Of a DNA stretch of 64,000 bases, positions 31,647-40,800 are shown in pieces. This DNA comes from Cellulomonas telluris (GTDB lineage Bacteria; Actinomycetota; Actinomycetes; Actinomycetales; Cellulomonadaceae). The translations under genes were made by a program, and so were the position numbers. The stretch spans positions 1 to 64,000 of the forward strand of contig NZ_QXFN01000005.1 in assembly GCF_004886325.1 (NCBI RefSeq), read 5' to 3'. How positions within the stretch are numbered: the stretch's first letter is position 1; each line of letters begins with the position of its first letter. Below the pieces are notes generated by a model. It was given only the letters and a program-made list of their open reading frames with translations. It ran no database searches and was not told the DNA's origin.

Positions 31647-32060
31647 ATGCCCGACACCGACCTGCTGCGCGAGCGGGGCCTGCGCGTCACCGCGCCCCGC
31701 CTCGCGGTCCTCGACGCGCTGAGCGGCCGCGGCCACCTCGACGCGGACGAGGTGCTGGGGCACGTGCGGGCCACGCTGCCCTCGGTGTCGGTGCAGGCCG
31801 TGTACGACGTCCTGCACGCCCTCACCGGCGCCGGCCTGCTGCGGCGGATCGAGCCCGCCGGCCACCCCGCGCGCTACGAGCGCCGCGTCGGCGACAACCA
31901 CCACCACGTCGTGTGCCGCGGCTGCGGCGCCGTCGACGACGTGGACTGCGTCGTCGGGCACGCCCCGTGCCTCGTGCCGAGCTCCACGTCCGGCTTCGCC
32001 GTCGAGAGCGCCGAGGTCACGTTCTGGGGCCTGTGCCCCACCTGCCGGCAGGCCGGCTGA
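31647..32060 (+). CDS. Fur family transcriptional regulator (FurA/CatR-like)
   Basis: A 137-residue ferric-uptake-family repressor. The winged helix includes [16 protein letters not shown] and [14 protein letters not shown]; the metal region has HHHVVC and two zinc-type CxxC pairs (Cys90/Cys93 and Cys130/Cys133). Because the next gene on the same strand is catalase, it is read as the peroxide-sensing CatR/FurA type that derepresses catalase on oxidation, not as a global iron regulator. GGAG lies 6 nt before the ATG. Confidence 0.92.
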   Translation: MPDTDLLRERGLRVTAPRLAVLDALSGRGHLDADEVLGHVRATLPSVSVQAVYDVLHALTGAGLLRRIEPAGHPARYERRVGDNHHHVVCRGCGAVDDVDCVVGHAPCLVPSSTSGFAVESAEVTFWGLCPTCRQAG

Positions 32061-32145
32061 CGCCCCTGCCGCCCCTGACCCCCGCCGCCGCGCGCGGCGG
32101 GTCGCTGCACCCCGGGCCGCGCCCGGGCCGAGGAGAGGAACCCGC

Positions 32146-33651
32146 TTGTCCCACGTGCCCCCCACCACCACGAACTCGGGCGCCCCGGTCGCCTCGGACG
32201 CCCACGCCCTGAGCGTCGGCGCCGACGGCCCGATCGTCCTGCACGACCACTACCTCGTCGAGAAGCTCGCGCAGTTCAACCGCGAGCGCGTCCCCGAGCG
32301 CGTGGTGCACGCCAAGGGCGGCGGCGCGTTCGGCACGTTCACGGTGACCAACGACGTGTCGGCCTACACGCGTGCCGCCGTGTTCCAGCCGGGCGCCGCG
32401 ACCGAGATGCTCGCGCGCTTCTCCTCCGTGGCGGGCGAGAACGGCTCCCCCGACACGTGGCGCGACCCCCGCGGGTTCGCGCTGAAGTTCTACACCTCCG
32501 AGGGCAACTACGACCTCGTCGGCAACAACACCCCGGTGTTCTTCCTGCGCGACGGCATCAAGTTCCCCGACTTCATCCGCTCGCAGAAGCGCCTGCCGGG
32601 CTCCAACCTGCGCGACAACGACATGCAGTGGGACTTCTGGACCCTCTCGCCGGAGTCGGCGCACCAGGTCACGTGGCTCATGGGCGACCGCGGCCTGCCG
32701 CGGTCGTGGCGCACGATGGACGGCTTCGGCTCGCACACCTACCAGTGGGTCAACGCCGCCGGCGAGCGCTTCTGGGTCAAGTACCACTTCAAGACGCAGC
32801 AGGGCATCGACAACCTCACGGCCGACGAGGCCGCGCAGCTGGCCGGCTCCGACGCGGACCACCACATCCGGGACCTGTACGAGCACATCCAGGACGGCGA
32901 GTTCCCGCGCTGGACGATGAGCGTCCAGGTCATGCCGTACGAGGACGCGAAGACGTACCGCTTCAACCCGTTCGACCTCACCAAGGTGTGGCCGCACGCG
33001 GACTACCCGCTGATCGAGGTCGGCGTGATGGAGCTCAACCGCAACCCGGAGAACTACTTCGCGCAGATCGAGCAGGCGACGTTCGCGCCCAGCAACTTCG
33101 TCCCGGGCATCGGCCCGAGCCCGGACAAGATGCTGCTCGCGCGGATCTTCTCCTACGCGGACGCGCACCGGTACCGGGTCGGCACGAACCACGCGCAGCT
33201 GCCGGTGAACGCGCCGAAGTCCGAGGTGCACTCGTACTCGAAGGACGGCCAGGGCCGCTACACGTTCCCGTCGGCCGACCGTCCGGTCTACGCGCCGAAC
33301 TCGTTCGGCGGCCCGGCGGCCGACCCGGCGCGTGCCGGTGAGACGGGCGGCTGGGAGTCGGACGGCGAGATGGTGCGCGCCGCCGCCACCCTGCACCCGC
33401 AGGACGACGACTGGGGCCAGGCGGGCACGCTCTACCGCGAGGTCTTCGACGACGCGGCGCGCGCCCGCTTCCTCGAGACGATCACCGGGCACGTCGGCGC
33501 CGTGAAGAACGACGACATCCGCGCCCGAGCCGTGCAGTACTGGACGAACGTGGACGCGGGCCTCGGCGCCGCCCTGCGCGAGTCCCTCGCTGCGGTCGGT
33601 GCGCCGGTCGAGACCGGCGAGCCCGGCACCGTGAGCGTGCCCGTCGCCTGA
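32146..33651 (+). CDS. katA: Monofunctional haem catalase
   Basis: Dismutates hydrogen peroxide in the cytoplasm. This is a 501-residue small-subunit clade catalase with catalytic His55 ([12 protein letters not shown]), the Asn in GNNTPVFF (127/128) and the haem-ligand Tyr337 in [14 protein letters not shown]. The start is TTG: GGAGAGG lies about 8 nt upstream and the protein starts in the expected place; a GTG three codons in is the alternative. The 85-nt gap after fur holds two short GC hairpins (32081-32101, 32111-32127) that may reduce read-through. Two strong terminators follow. Confidence 0.95.
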   Translation: MSHVPPTTTNSGAPVASDAHALSVGADGPIVLHDHYLVEKLAQFNRERVPERVVHAKGGGAFGTFTVTNDVSAYTRAAVFQPGAATEMLARFSSVAGENGSPDTWRDPRGFALKFYTSEGNYDLVGNNTPVFFLRDGIKFPDFIRSQKRLPGSNLRDNDMQWDFWTLSPESAHQVTWLMGDRGLPRSWRTMDGFGSHTYQWVNAAGERFWVKYHFKTQQGIDNLTADEAAQLAGSDADHHIRDLYEHIQDGEFPRWTMSVQVMPYEDAKTYRFNPFDLTKVWPHADYPLIEVGVMELNRNPENYFAQIEQATFAPSNFVPGIGPSPDKMLLARIFSYADAHRYRVGTNHAQLPVNAPKSEVHSYSKDGQGRYTFPSADRPVYAPNSFGGPAADPARAGETGGWESDGEMVRAAATLHPQDDDWGQAGTLYREVFDDAARARFLETITGHVGAVKNDDIRARAVQYWTNVDAGLGAALRESLAAVGAPVETGEPGTVSVPVA

Positions 33652-33691
33652 CGGGCACCGCGGACGTGCCGGTCGCCCCTCGACCGGCACC

Positions 33692-33724
33692 ACCGGCGCC
33701 GACGGCCCCCGCGTCGGCGCCGGT
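33692..33724 (+). terminator. First terminator of katA
   Basis: Perfect 13-bp stem (33692-33704 with 33712-33724) and 7-nt loop, 40 nt after the katA stop. Confidence 0.75.
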
Positions 33725-33749
33725 CAGCCGGCCGGCCCCCCACGGCCAC

Positions 33750-33795
33750 CACGACGGCCCCGTCCCGCCCCCTCGCGCGGGACGGGGCCGTCGTG
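33750..33795 (+). terminator. Second terminator of katA, 19-bp perfect stem
   Basis: Perfect 19-bp inverted repeat (33750-33768 with 33777-33795) and 8-nt loop, in tandem with the preceding hairpin and 46 bp before the next start codon. Confidence 0.75.
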
Positions 33796-33841
33796 CCTCG
33801 GCGCGACGGCCGGGGCCCGCCGCGGTGAGAGGATCGGGAGC

Positions 33842-34210
33842 ATGAGCGAGCCCACCGAGCAGGACCAGCGCACCGCCGAGGCCGTGCGCGACATCGCGGA
33901 CGTGGCGGCGGTCGAGGTCATCACGACCGCCGCGGTGCACCTCATGAGCGCCGCGGCCGTCAAGTGCGGGCTCGCCGAGGACGGTCCGGACGGACCGGGG
34001 TCAGCGCACCGGGACCTCGACGAGGCCCGCAAGCTCATCACCGCCCTCGCCGCCCTCGTCACCGCGTCCGCCCCGGACATCGGCAACCAGCACGCCCGCT
34101 CCCTGCGCGACGGGCTGCGGTCCCTCCAGCTGGCCTTCCGCGAGGCCTCGCCCTTCCCCGACGCCCCCGGCGAGGGGCCCGGCGAGAAGTTCACCGGCCC
34201 CGTCTCCTGA
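33842..34210 (+). CDS. DUF1844 domain protein
   Basis: A 122-residue helical protein of the DUF1844 family, recognised from RDIADVAAVEVITTAAVHLMSAAAVKCGLAE, LDEARKLITALAALV and the end GEKFTGPV. Function is unknown; in actinobacteria it is often near infC, as here. Its last ~210 bases overlap, antisense, the 3' end of the MFS transporter gene. The ATG has both GGGAG upstream and a -10-like GAGGAT seven nt ahead. Confidence 0.85.
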   Translation: MSEPTEQDQRTAEAVRDIADVAAVEVITTAAVHLMSAAAVKCGLAEDGPDGPGSAHRDLDEARKLITALAALVTASAPDIGNQHARSLRDGLRSLQLAFREASPFPDAPGEGPGEKFTGPVS

Positions 34211-35443
34211 CGGCACGGGCGCGGCGGCCGCCGCCCCCGGCTCCCCCGGTCCCCCGGCGGCACCCGGTGCGTCCGCCGACGCCCGGCGTCGGCGGACGAG
34301 GGCGGTCACCGCGAGGCCCACGAGCGCGACCCCGCCGCCGACCGTGGCGGCCGTGAGGAAACCGGCGCCGGCACCCGCGCGGTCGATCGTCCAGCCGCAC
34401 AGCGGCGCCCCGAGGGCGTTGCCGACGGTCTGCATCGTGCCGCTCCACCCCATGACCTCGCCGCGACGGTGCTCGGGCACGAGGCGCACGAGCGTGGCGT
34501 TGATCGACGCCAGCGCGGGCGCGCACGGCAGGCCCGCCACGAACACGGCCACCGCGAGCGCGACCGGGCCGGGCACGAACGCGGCGGGGACCGTCGCGAG
34601 CCCGAGGAGCGCGACGAGCAGGAGCGGCGACGGCTGACGCGCGCTCGTGCCGTGCAGCAGGCCGCCGACGACCGAGCCGCCCGCCCACAGCGCGACCATC
34701 CAGCCGACGTCCGCCGCGCGTCCGGTGTCGTTGAGCGCCGCGACGAGCGACACGTCCGTGCCGACGAGCACGAACGCGGCCGCGACGGCGGCGAGCAGGA
34801 CGACGACGAGCTGCGGCGTCAGCACCCGCGCCGCGCCGCCGGCCGGCGGCTGCGCCGTCCCGGGTGCGCTGCGGGTGGGCGGGTCGGCCCACAGCAGGAG
34901 CACCCCGGCACCCACCGTCGCGACGCCGACGACCGTGAGGGCGAGGACGGTCGAACCCTGCACGGCCAGCAGCGTGCCGACCACCGGGCCGAGCATGAAC
35001 GTCAGCTCGGTGAACACCGAGTCGAGGGCGTACGCGGCCTTCTGCTGCGCGGGCGGGACGAGGACGGCGAGCGACTGCCGCACGACCGAGAACACCGGCA
35101 CGAGGAACACCCCGCCGACGAACACGACGGCGACGAGCGGGGTGAACGACAGGTGCGGGGCGGCGAGCCACACCGCCGACTCCACGAGCACCGAGGGCAG
35201 CAGCGCCCGGCGCAGGCCCAGCCGGTCGACCAGCCGGCCGCGCCACGGTGCGCCGACCGCGACGCCGACGGTCATGGACGCCGCGACGACGCCGGCGCGC
35301 GCGTAGCCCTCGTCCAGGGCCGTGACGACGTGGAGGGTGAGCACGACCCCGCTCATGGCGTGGGGGACGCGCGCGACGAGGGCGACGAGGAACAGGCGCA
35401 GCACGCCGGGCAGGCGCAGGACGTCGGAGTAGGAGGACCGCAC
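34001..35443 (-). CDS. MFS transporter with a tail overlapping the DUF1844 gene
   Basis: A major facilitator superfamily permease of 480 residues. About 12 hydrophobic segments run from residue ~10 to ~395; the loop GAPWRGRLVDRLGLRRALLP matches the loop 2-3 signature of the family. Substrate unknown; the pattern resembles drug/metabolite efflux members. After VRRRRASADAPG the frame continues about 85 more Gly/Ala/Glu-rich residues, the last ~69 lying antisense to the convergent DUF1844 gene. That tail is probably read-through without function, or a missed earlier stop. GTG start. Confidence 0.85.
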   Translation of the reverse strand: MRSSYSDVLRLPGVLRLFLVALVARVPHAMSGVVLTLHVVTALDEGYARAGVVAASMTVGVAVGAPWRGRLVDRLGLRRALLPSVLVESAVWLAAPHLSFTPLVAVVFVGGVFLVPVFSVVRQSLAVLVPPAQQKAAYALDSVFTELTFMLGPVVGTLLAVQGSTVLALTVVGVATVGAGVLLLWADPPTRSAPGTAQPPAGGAARVLTPQLVVVLLAAVAAAFVLVGTDVSLVAALNDTGRAADVGWMVALWAGGSVVGGLLHGTSARQPSPLLLVALLGLATVPAAFVPGPVALAVAVFVAGLPCAPALASINATLVRLVPEHRRGEVMGWSGTMQTVGNALGAPLCGWTIDRAGAGAGFLTAATVGGGVALVGLAVTALVRRRRASADAPGAAGGPGEPGAAAAAPVPSGDGAGELLAGPLAGGVGEGRGLAEGQLEGPQPVAQGAGVLVADVRGGRGDEGGEGGDELAGLVEVPVR

Positions 35444-35554
35444 GGACGTCGATGGTCACACGGCCGCGAGGGTCGGGCGGCATCGTTTTCCTCGCGTTGA
35501 CCCGCACCTGGGTGAGGCGCGGGTCGCACGCCGGGGCGAGGGTCCCCCGCCGCC

Positions 35555-35560
35555 TATCCT
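35555..35560 (+). promoter_or_regulatory. -10 element of a probable leaderless gene
   Basis: TATCCT ends 6 nt before the ATG at 35567, and no Shine-Dalgarno is present between them, so transcription should begin at or next to the start codon. Confidence 0.5.
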
Positions 35561-35566
35561 GGCGCG

Positions 35567-36226
35567 ATGACCGGCCCGATCGGACCCGCCCCCTCCTTCG
35601 GCCCCCAGCAGGGCCCCGCCGCGCCGACGTCCCCCGTGCCCGCGGCCGCGGGGTGGGCCCCCGGTGCCGCCGGTCCCACCGCTGCACCGCCGGAGCCGGC
35701 GCGGAGCCCGGGGCGTCCGCGGCGGGCGGTCGTCCTCCTCACGCTGGCGCTCGTGGGCGTCCTGGTCGCCGCGGGGCTGGTGGGAGCGCGGCTGTGGACG
35801 ACGACGCAGCAGTGGGAGCGCACCGCCGCCGACTGGGAGGCGCTCGCGCGCTCGCACGGCGACCAGCTCGCCCAGACGCAGGCGGAGCTGGAGGCGACCA
35901 CGGGCGACCTGCAGGCGACGCGGGAGCAGCTCGCCACGGCGCAGACCCGCATCACGGAGCTCGCCGACGAGAAGGCGCAGCTCGGGGACACCACGGCCGC
36001 GCAGCAGCAGCTCGCCGACTACCAGGCCCGCGTCTCTCAGGCGGCCGGCAACGTCGCGACCGCCCTCGCGAACTGCGTGGACGGTCAGGAGACGCTCATC
36101 GGCTACCTCGAGGACGCGTCCCGGTGGGACGCGGCGGACCTCGCGCGGTTCCGCGCGGAGGTCGAGCGGGTCTGCGGAGCGGCCACCGAGGCGAACGCCG
36201 CGCTGCAGCGGGAGCTCACGCGGTGA
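35567..36226 (+). CDS. Membrane-anchored coiled-coil protein, unknown function
   Basis: A 219-residue protein not recognised as a named family. It has a Pro/Ala/Gly-rich cytoplasmic N-terminus (1-~50), one transmembrane helix (~54-74), and an extracytoplasmic region predicted as coiled coil (~80-160, rich in Gln/Glu/Ala heptads such as QTQAELEATTGDLQATREQL) followed by a two-Cys domain. Its stop overlaps the next gene's GTG, a secreted protease-like lipoprotein, so the two may act together at the cell surface. Confidence 0.75.
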   Translation: MTGPIGPAPSFGPQQGPAAPTSPVPAAAGWAPGAAGPTAAPPEPARSPGRPRRAVVLLTLALVGVLVAAGLVGARLWTTTQQWERTAADWEALARSHGDQLAQTQAELEATTGDLQATREQLATAQTRITELADEKAQLGDTTAAQQQLADYQARVSQAAGNVATALANCVDGQETLIGYLEDASRWDAADLARFRAEVERVCGAATEANAALQRELTR

Positions 36227-36975
36227 GCGCGACCGGCCACCGGGCACGTCACGGGCGCGGCCTCGTGACGGTGCTCCTCGCGTCGGCCGCGGTCGGCGGC
36301 TGCGCCCTGCTGCCCGCACCGCCGGCACCGGTGCCGACGAGCGTGGTGCCGAGCAGCGTGCCGGCGCCGACCGCGACGGCCGACGCCACGCAGCTCTCGC
36401 CCGACGGCTTCGACGCCGCGCAGCGGATGGCCGTGCGCATCCGCAACATCGGCTGCGGCGCCCTGTCCACCGGCTCCGGCTTCGCCCTCGACGAGCACAC
36501 CCTCGTGACGAACCGGCACGTCGTGGCGGACTCGGCGCAGCTCGAGCTGAGCACGTACGACGGGCGCGACGTGGGCGCGGAGGCCGCGAGCACCGCCGCG
36601 CTGGCCGACCTCGCGGTCGTCCGGACCGTGGACCCGCTGCCGGCCGCCCCGGTGCTGGCCGAGGCCGACCCCGCCGTCGGCGACCCCGTGACCGTCGTCG
36701 GCTACCCGCTCGGACGGCAGCTGACCGTGACGGACGGCCGCGTGGTCGGCACCGTCACCGACCCGTTGCACGAGAACCTCGGCGAGGTGCTCGTGACGGA
36801 CGCCCCGGTCGAGCCGGGGTCGTCGGGGAGCGCGGCTCTCGACGCGTCCGGTCGCGTCATCGGCGTCGTCTACGCGAAGAACTCCGACGGGCTCAGCTTC
36901 GTCGTGCCGGTGAGCACGCTGCGCACGCTCCTGTCCGACACCGCCGCCTTCGCCCCCGCGCCCTCCTGCGGCTGA
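36223..36975 (+). CDS. Trypsin-like serine protease, probable lipoprotein
   Basis: A 250-residue exported S1-family protease. Signal peptide with a lipobox-like VGGC (Cys27), a Pro/Ser/Thr-rich spacer, then the catalytic domain with His99 (TNRHVV), Asp129 (ALADLAVV) and Ser201 (EPGSSGSA). There is no PDZ domain, unlike DegP/HtrA. GTG start overlaps the upstream membrane protein gene by four bases. The substrate is unknown; surface protein processing is an inference. Confidence 0.85.
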   Translation: MSATGHRARHGRGLVTVLLASAAVGGCALLPAPPAPVPTSVVPSSVPAPTATADATQLSPDGFDAAQRMAVRIRNIGCGALSTGSGFALDEHTLVTNRHVVADSAQLELSTYDGRDVGAEAASTAALADLAVVRTVDPLPAAPVLAEADPAVGDPVTVVGYPLGRQLTVTDGRVVGTVTDPLHENLGEVLVTDAPVEPGSSGSAALDASGRVIGVVYAKNSDGLSFVVPVSTLRTLLSDTAAFAPAPSCG

Positions 36976-37024
36976 CGTCGTCCCCCGCTCCCGCACTCCA
37001 TCACCGCACCGCACGAGGAGAGCC

Positions 37025-37396
37025 ATGACCGACCGCGCCTTCGACCTCGCCGCCCTCACGCGGGCGGCCTCCGAGACGTTCACCGTCCGCCGGGTGTTCG
37101 GCGAGACCTACGAGCACGACGGCGTGCTGGTCGTCCCCGTCGCCCGGGCGGCGGGCACCGTGGGTGGAGGCGGGGGCGGCGGCACGTCCTCCGACCCCGC
37201 GCAGGGATCCGGCGACGGCGGCGGAGGCGGGTGGGCGACGCACGTGCGACCGCTGGGCGTGTTCGTCGTCGACCGGGACGGAGCGCGGTGGTCGCCCGCG
37301 GTCGACGTCGACCGGGCGATCCGCGGCGGTCAGGTCCTGGCCGCCGTCGTCGGGACGGCGTGGGCCCTCGCGTGGGCGGTGCGGCGCCGCCGCTGA
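37025..37396 (+). CDS. GerW/YtfJ-family protein
   Basis: A 123-residue protein with the GerW (sporulation protein YtfJ) layout: VRRVFGETYEHDGVLVVPVA, a Gly-rich loop with a seven-glycine run, then VRPLGVFVVDRDG, and a short C-terminal hydrophobic helix ending RRRR. In spore formers this family affects germination; here the role is unknown. The ATG follows GAGGAGAGCC. Convergent with the sseB-like gene, 31 bp away. Confidence 0.75.
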   Translation: MTDRAFDLAALTRAASETFTVRRVFGETYEHDGVLVVPVARAAGTVGGGGGGGTSSDPAQGSGDGGGGGWATHVRPLGVFVVDRDGARWSPAVDVDRAIRGGQVLAAVVGTAWALAWAVRRRR

Positions 37397-37427
37397 GCCT
37401 CCCTGCGCCTCGCGCGGGCGACGCCGC

Positions 37428-38159
37428 TCAGGTCGCGGCGCGCAGCCGCAGCTCGAGCGAGTCGACCCGTGCGGCGACGGTCGGGTCCCCGGCGAGCGCG
37501 GCGTTCACCTGCGCGAGCACCCGGTCGAGACCGGCGCGGTCGAGCCCGGGCAGCAGGCCGAGCTGCACCGCGACCTCGGCGCGCGTACCCGGCACGGCGT
37601 CGACGCTGCGCACGAGCCGGACCCCGGCGAGGGCGGCGGCCACCGCGTCGCGGACCTCGGGGTCGACGGCCCCGCCGACGACGGCAGGGCGCCACGTCTC
37701 ACCACGCGCGAGCGACTCGACGGCCGTGCGGGGCAGCACCACGGGGACCGGCCCGGCGGGGTCGACGACGAGGACCTCCCACCCCTCCGCGACGGCGGAC
37801 AACGCGGCGCGCGGCACGTCGCTCGGCACGGGACGGGCGTCGGTGCGCCACCGCCGCATGCTCTCCACGCCGGTGAAGACGGGTAGCGCCGTGCGCCCGT
37901 CGGGCGTGCGCAGGGCGACCACGCCGGCGGACGCCTCCTTGTCGACGGTGTGCGCGTGCCCGTCGTGCTCGACGACGTCGGCGACCTCGAGCTCGGCGAG
38001 GACCGGCACGAGGACGCGCGTGGGGGCGAGTGCCGCGACGACCGCGGCGACGTCGGCCTCGCCGGCCGCGTGCCGGGCGAGCACCGCGGCGAGGGCCGGG
38101 TCGGCCGTGCCGTCGTCGCCGGCGAACGGCGACGACGGCGGCAGGGCGCGGCCCGTCAC
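37428..38159 (-). CDS. SseB family protein
   Basis: A 243-residue protein with an SseB N-terminal domain (residues ~55-150: [57 protein letters not shown]) and an SseB C-terminal-like domain. Function is unknown in actinobacteria, where the gene commonly follows hisA/priA. The GTG start overlaps the priA stop (GTGA), so it belongs to the histidine operon transcript. Confidence 0.85.
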   Translation of the reverse strand: MTGRALPPSSPFAGDDGTADPALAAVLARHAAGEADVAAVVAALAPTRVLVPVLAELEVADVVEHDGHAHTVDKEASAGVVALRTPDGRTALPVFTGVESMRRWRTDARPVPSDVPRAALSAVAEGWEVLVVDPAGPVPVVLPRTAVESLARGETWRPAVVGGAVDPEVRDAVAAALAGVRLVRSVDAVPGTRAEVAVQLGLLPGLDRAGLDRVLAQVNAALAGDPTVAARVDSLELRLRAAT

Positions 38160-38902
38160 GGCCGCCCGGCGACGTCGAGCGCCTGCGGCAGCGTGAACGC
38201 GCCCGCGTACAGCGCCTTGCCCACGATCGCACCCTCGACGCCGACCGGGACGAGCGTGCGCAGGGCCTCGAGGTCCGCGAGGCTCGACACCCCGCCGGAC
38301 GCGACGACCGGTGCCGAGGTCCGCGCGCAGACCTCGCGCAGCAGGTCGAGGTTCGGGCCGCGCAGCGTGCCGTCCTTCGTCACGTCGGTGACCACGTAGC
38401 GCGAGCAGCCGGCCTCGTCGAGACGCGCCAGCACGTCCCAGAGGTCCCCGCCCTCCTGGGTCCAGCCGCGCGCGGCGAGCGTCGTGCCGCGCACGTCGAG
38501 ACCGACCGCGACCTGCTCGCGGTGCGAGGCGATGACCTTCGCGGTCCACTCGGGGTCCTCGAGGGCCGCGGTGCCGAGGTTCACGCGCGTCGCGCCCGTC
38601 GACAGCGCGCGCTCGAGCGAGGCGTCGTCGCGGATGCCGCCGGAGAGCTCGACCTTCACACCGCGCGCCGCCAGCTCGCGCGTGACGTCGGCGAGAAGCG
38701 GGGCGTTCGAGCCGCGCCCGAACGCCGCGTCGAGGTCGACGAGGTGGATCCACTCCGCGCCGCCCTCGTACCAGTCGAGCGCCGCCGTGAGCGGGTCGCC
38801 GTAGGAGGTCTCCGAGCCCGCCGCCCCCTGGACGAGTCGGACGGCCTGGCCGTCGGCGACGTCGACGGCGGGCAGGAGCTCGAGCCGGGGCGTGTCGGTC
38901 AT
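38156..38902 (-). CDS. priA: Bifunctional phosphoribosyl isomerase (HisA/TrpF)
   Basis: A 248-residue TIM barrel performing the HisA Amadori rearrangement and, in actinobacteria lacking trpF, the same step in tryptophan synthesis. Catalytic aspartates correspond to Asp14 (PAVDVADG) and Asp177 (VTKDGTL). The segment [29 protein letters not shown] matches PriA rather than E. coli HisA. Dual activity is inferred from that. AGAGGA precedes the ATG; hisH ends 67 nt upstream and sseB overlaps downstream. Confidence 0.92.
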   Translation of the reverse strand: MTDTPRLELLPAVDVADGQAVRLVQGAAGSETSYGDPLTAALDWYEGGAEWIHLVDLDAAFGRGSNAPLLADVTRELAARGVKVELSGGIRDDASLERALSTGATRVNLGTAALEDPEWTAKVIASHREQVAVGLDVRGTTLAARGWTQEGGDLWDVLARLDEAGCSRYVVTDVTKDGTLRGPNLDLLREVCARTSAPVVASGGVSSLADLEALRTLVPVGVEGAIVGKALYAGAFTLPQALDVAGRP

Positions 38903-38969
38903 GGGTCCTCTTCGTGGCCGTGCGCGCGCCACGGCTCGGCGCGCGCGGGGGATGGGGCCGGCGCGCCGC

Positions 38970-39623
38970 TCAGCGCAGCGAGCCGACCCAGTTCGACAGC
39001 AGCTGGGCGCCGGCGTCGCCGGACTTCTCGGGGTGGAACTGCGTCGCCGCGAGCGGCCCGTTCTCCACGGCGGCCACGAACCGGCCGCCGTGCTCGGACC
39101 AGGTCACGAGCGGCGCCGCCATCGGGTTCTCCCCGGGCGCGGGCGTCTGCGACAGGGGGAACGAGCGCGCGGCGTACGAGTGCACGAAGTAGAACCGCTC
39201 GTCCTGCAGCCCGTCGAACAGCACGGTGCCCTCGGGTGCGTCGACCGTGGACCACCCCATGTGCGGGACGACCTCCGCCTCGAGGCGGTCGACGACGCCG
39301 GGCCACTCCCCCAGACCCTCGGCGTGCACGCCGTGCTCCACGCCCTCGGAGAACATGACCTGCATGCCGACGCAGATGCCGAGGACCGGACGGCCGCCGG
39401 CGAGCCGCCGGTCGACGACCTGGTCGCCGCCGACGCCGCGCAGCCCGTCCATCACCGCCGCGAACGCGCCGACACCCGGCACGACGAGGCCGTCCGCCTC
39501 GAGCGCGACGTGCTTGTCCCCGGTCAGCTCGACCTCGGCGCCGACGCGCTGCAGGGCGCGCACGGCGGAGCGCACGTTGCCGAAGCCGTAGTCGAGGACG
39601 ACGACGCGGGGGGACGAAGGCAC
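38970..39623 (-). CDS. hisH: Imidazole glycerol phosphate synthase glutaminase subunit
   Basis: Supplies ammonia to HisF. A 217-residue class I glutamine amidotransferase with nucleophile Cys84 (GICVGMQ), His197 and Glu199 (QFHPEKS). hisF is not in the window. The GTG start at 39623 has a TAGACT -10 six nt upstream, so hisH may be transcribed from its own leaderless promoter in addition to the operon. Confidence 0.95.
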   Translation of the reverse strand: MPSSPRVVVLDYGFGNVRSAVRALQRVGAEVELTGDKHVALEADGLVVPGVGAFAAVMDGLRGVGGDQVVDRRLAGGRPVLGICVGMQVMFSEGVEHGVHAEGLGEWPGVVDRLEAEVVPHMGWSTVDAPEGTVLFDGLQDERFYFVHSYAARSFPLSQTPAPGENPMAAPLVTWSEHGGRFVAAVENGPLAATQFHPEKSGDAGAQLLSNWVGSLR

Positions 39624-39629
39624 CCCCCG

Positions 39630-39635
39630 AGTCTA
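39630..39635 (-). promoter_or_regulatory. -10 element before hisH
   Basis: TAGACT ends 6 nt before the hisH GTG, in the 56-nt gap after the unknown gene. Same hexamer and position as for hisC, hisD and lspA. Confidence 0.45.
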
Positions 39636-39679
39636 CCCGCGCGGGCCGCCGCACCCGGCGGCCCGTCCGCCGGCGGACG

Positions 39680-40177
39680 TCAGCGCCGGTGCTGCGCGAG
39701 CAGGCGCATCGCCTTCATCCGCGACAGCCCCACCGACGTCACCACGCCCTCGACCTCGCCCACCGGCACGTCGCCGAGGAGCAGGTCCTCGAGCACGGCC
39801 GGGGCACCGGACAGCACGAGCCCCGCGGGCAGGTCCTTGTCGCGCGCGCCGCCGACCCACTGCCCGGCGTCGATCCGGCCCTCGCGCTTCTCGAGCAGGA
39901 CGACGGGCACCTGCCGGAGCATCTGCGAGACCGCTGCGGCCGCGCGCGCACCGTCGGTCGCCGTGCGGGGCACCGCGATCGCGCCGACGGTCGAGGGCAC
40001 GGCGTCGACGTCGAGCTTCGCCAGCGCGCACGCGGCGGCGAGCGCCTCCGCCGTCGCGACCTGCGTCACCAGGACGGCGAGCGTCGGCGCCGCGGGCGTC
40101 GTCAGCGACGACAGGTCGTCCGGCACCTCGAACGACACGTCGTCGTCCGGTGCGCCCTCCGGACGGTCCGTGCTCAC
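39680..40177 (-). CDS. Unknown protein inside the histidine operon
   Basis: A 165-residue soluble protein I could not assign. It has an acidic N-terminal tail (to ~30), then an alpha/beta pattern with [20 protein letters not shown]-like helix and strands, a [18 protein letters not shown] segment, and a basic C-terminus [14 protein letters not shown]. No catalytic motif, signal or membrane segment is seen. Its GTG start overlaps the hisB stop (GTGA), and hisH follows, so it is translated with histidine enzymes. A regulatory or scaffold role is only a guess. Confidence 0.75.
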   Translation of the reverse strand: MSTDRPEGAPDDDVSFEVPDDLSSLTTPAAPTLAVLVTQVATAEALAAACALAKLDVDAVPSTVGAIAVPRTATDGARAAAAVSQMLRQVPVVLLEKREGRIDAGQWVGGARDKDLPAGLVLSGAPAVLEDLLLGDVPVGEVEGVVTSVGLSRMKAMRLLAQHRR

Positions 40178-40800
40178 AGCGCGCCCTTCGTCGACGGCAC
40201 GCCCTCGACCCGCGGGTCCAGCGCGACGGCGGCGCGCAGCGCGCGCGCGAGGGCCTTGAACTGCGCCTCGACGATGTGGTGCGGGTCGCGCCCGGCCAGC
40301 ACGCGCACGTGCACCGTGAACGCCGCGTGGTGCGCGATGGACTCGAGCACGTGGGCGGTCAGCGAGCCGGTGAAGTGCCCGCCGATGAGGTGGTACTCCT
40401 GCCCGGGGGGTTCACCGGTGTGCACGAGGTACGGGCGCCCGGACACGTCCACGACGGCGTGCGCGAGCGCCTCGTCCAGCGGCACCGTGGCGTCGCCGTA
40501 CCGCGCGATGCCGCGCTTGTCCCCGAGCGCCTGGCGCAGGGCCTGCCCGAGCACGATCGCGGTGTCCTCGACGGTGTGGTGCACGTCGATGTGAGTGTCG
40601 CCCGTGGCGCGCACCGTGAGGTCGATGAGCGAGTGCTTGCCCAGCGCCGTGAGCATGTGGTCGTAGAACGGCACGCTCGTGTCGACGTCGGTGCGCCCCG
40701 TGCCGTCGAGGTCCACCTCGACGACGACGGTCGACTCGCTCGTCGCCCGCTCGACGCGGGCCGTGCGCCGGGCCACCGGCGCGTCCTGCTGCGGGCTCAT
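40174..40800 (-). CDS. hisB: Imidazoleglycerol-phosphate dehydratase
   Basis: Sixth step of histidine synthesis. The 208-residue monofunctional protein has duplicated metal-binding motifs [12 protein letters not shown] and [10 protein letters not shown], plus the [17 protein letters not shown] block. No histidinol-phosphatase domain is fused. The ATG overlaps the hisC stop (ATGA). Confidence 0.96.
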   Translation of the reverse strand: MSPQQDAPVARRTARVERATSESTVVVEVDLDGTGRTDVDTSVPFYDHMLTALGKHSLIDLTVRATGDTHIDVHHTVEDTAIVLGQALRQALGDKRGIARYGDATVPLDEALAHAVVDVSGRPYLVHTGEPPGQEYHLIGGHFTGSLTAHVLESIAHHAAFTVHVRVLAGRDPHHIVEAQFKALARALRAAVALDPRVEGVPSTKGAL

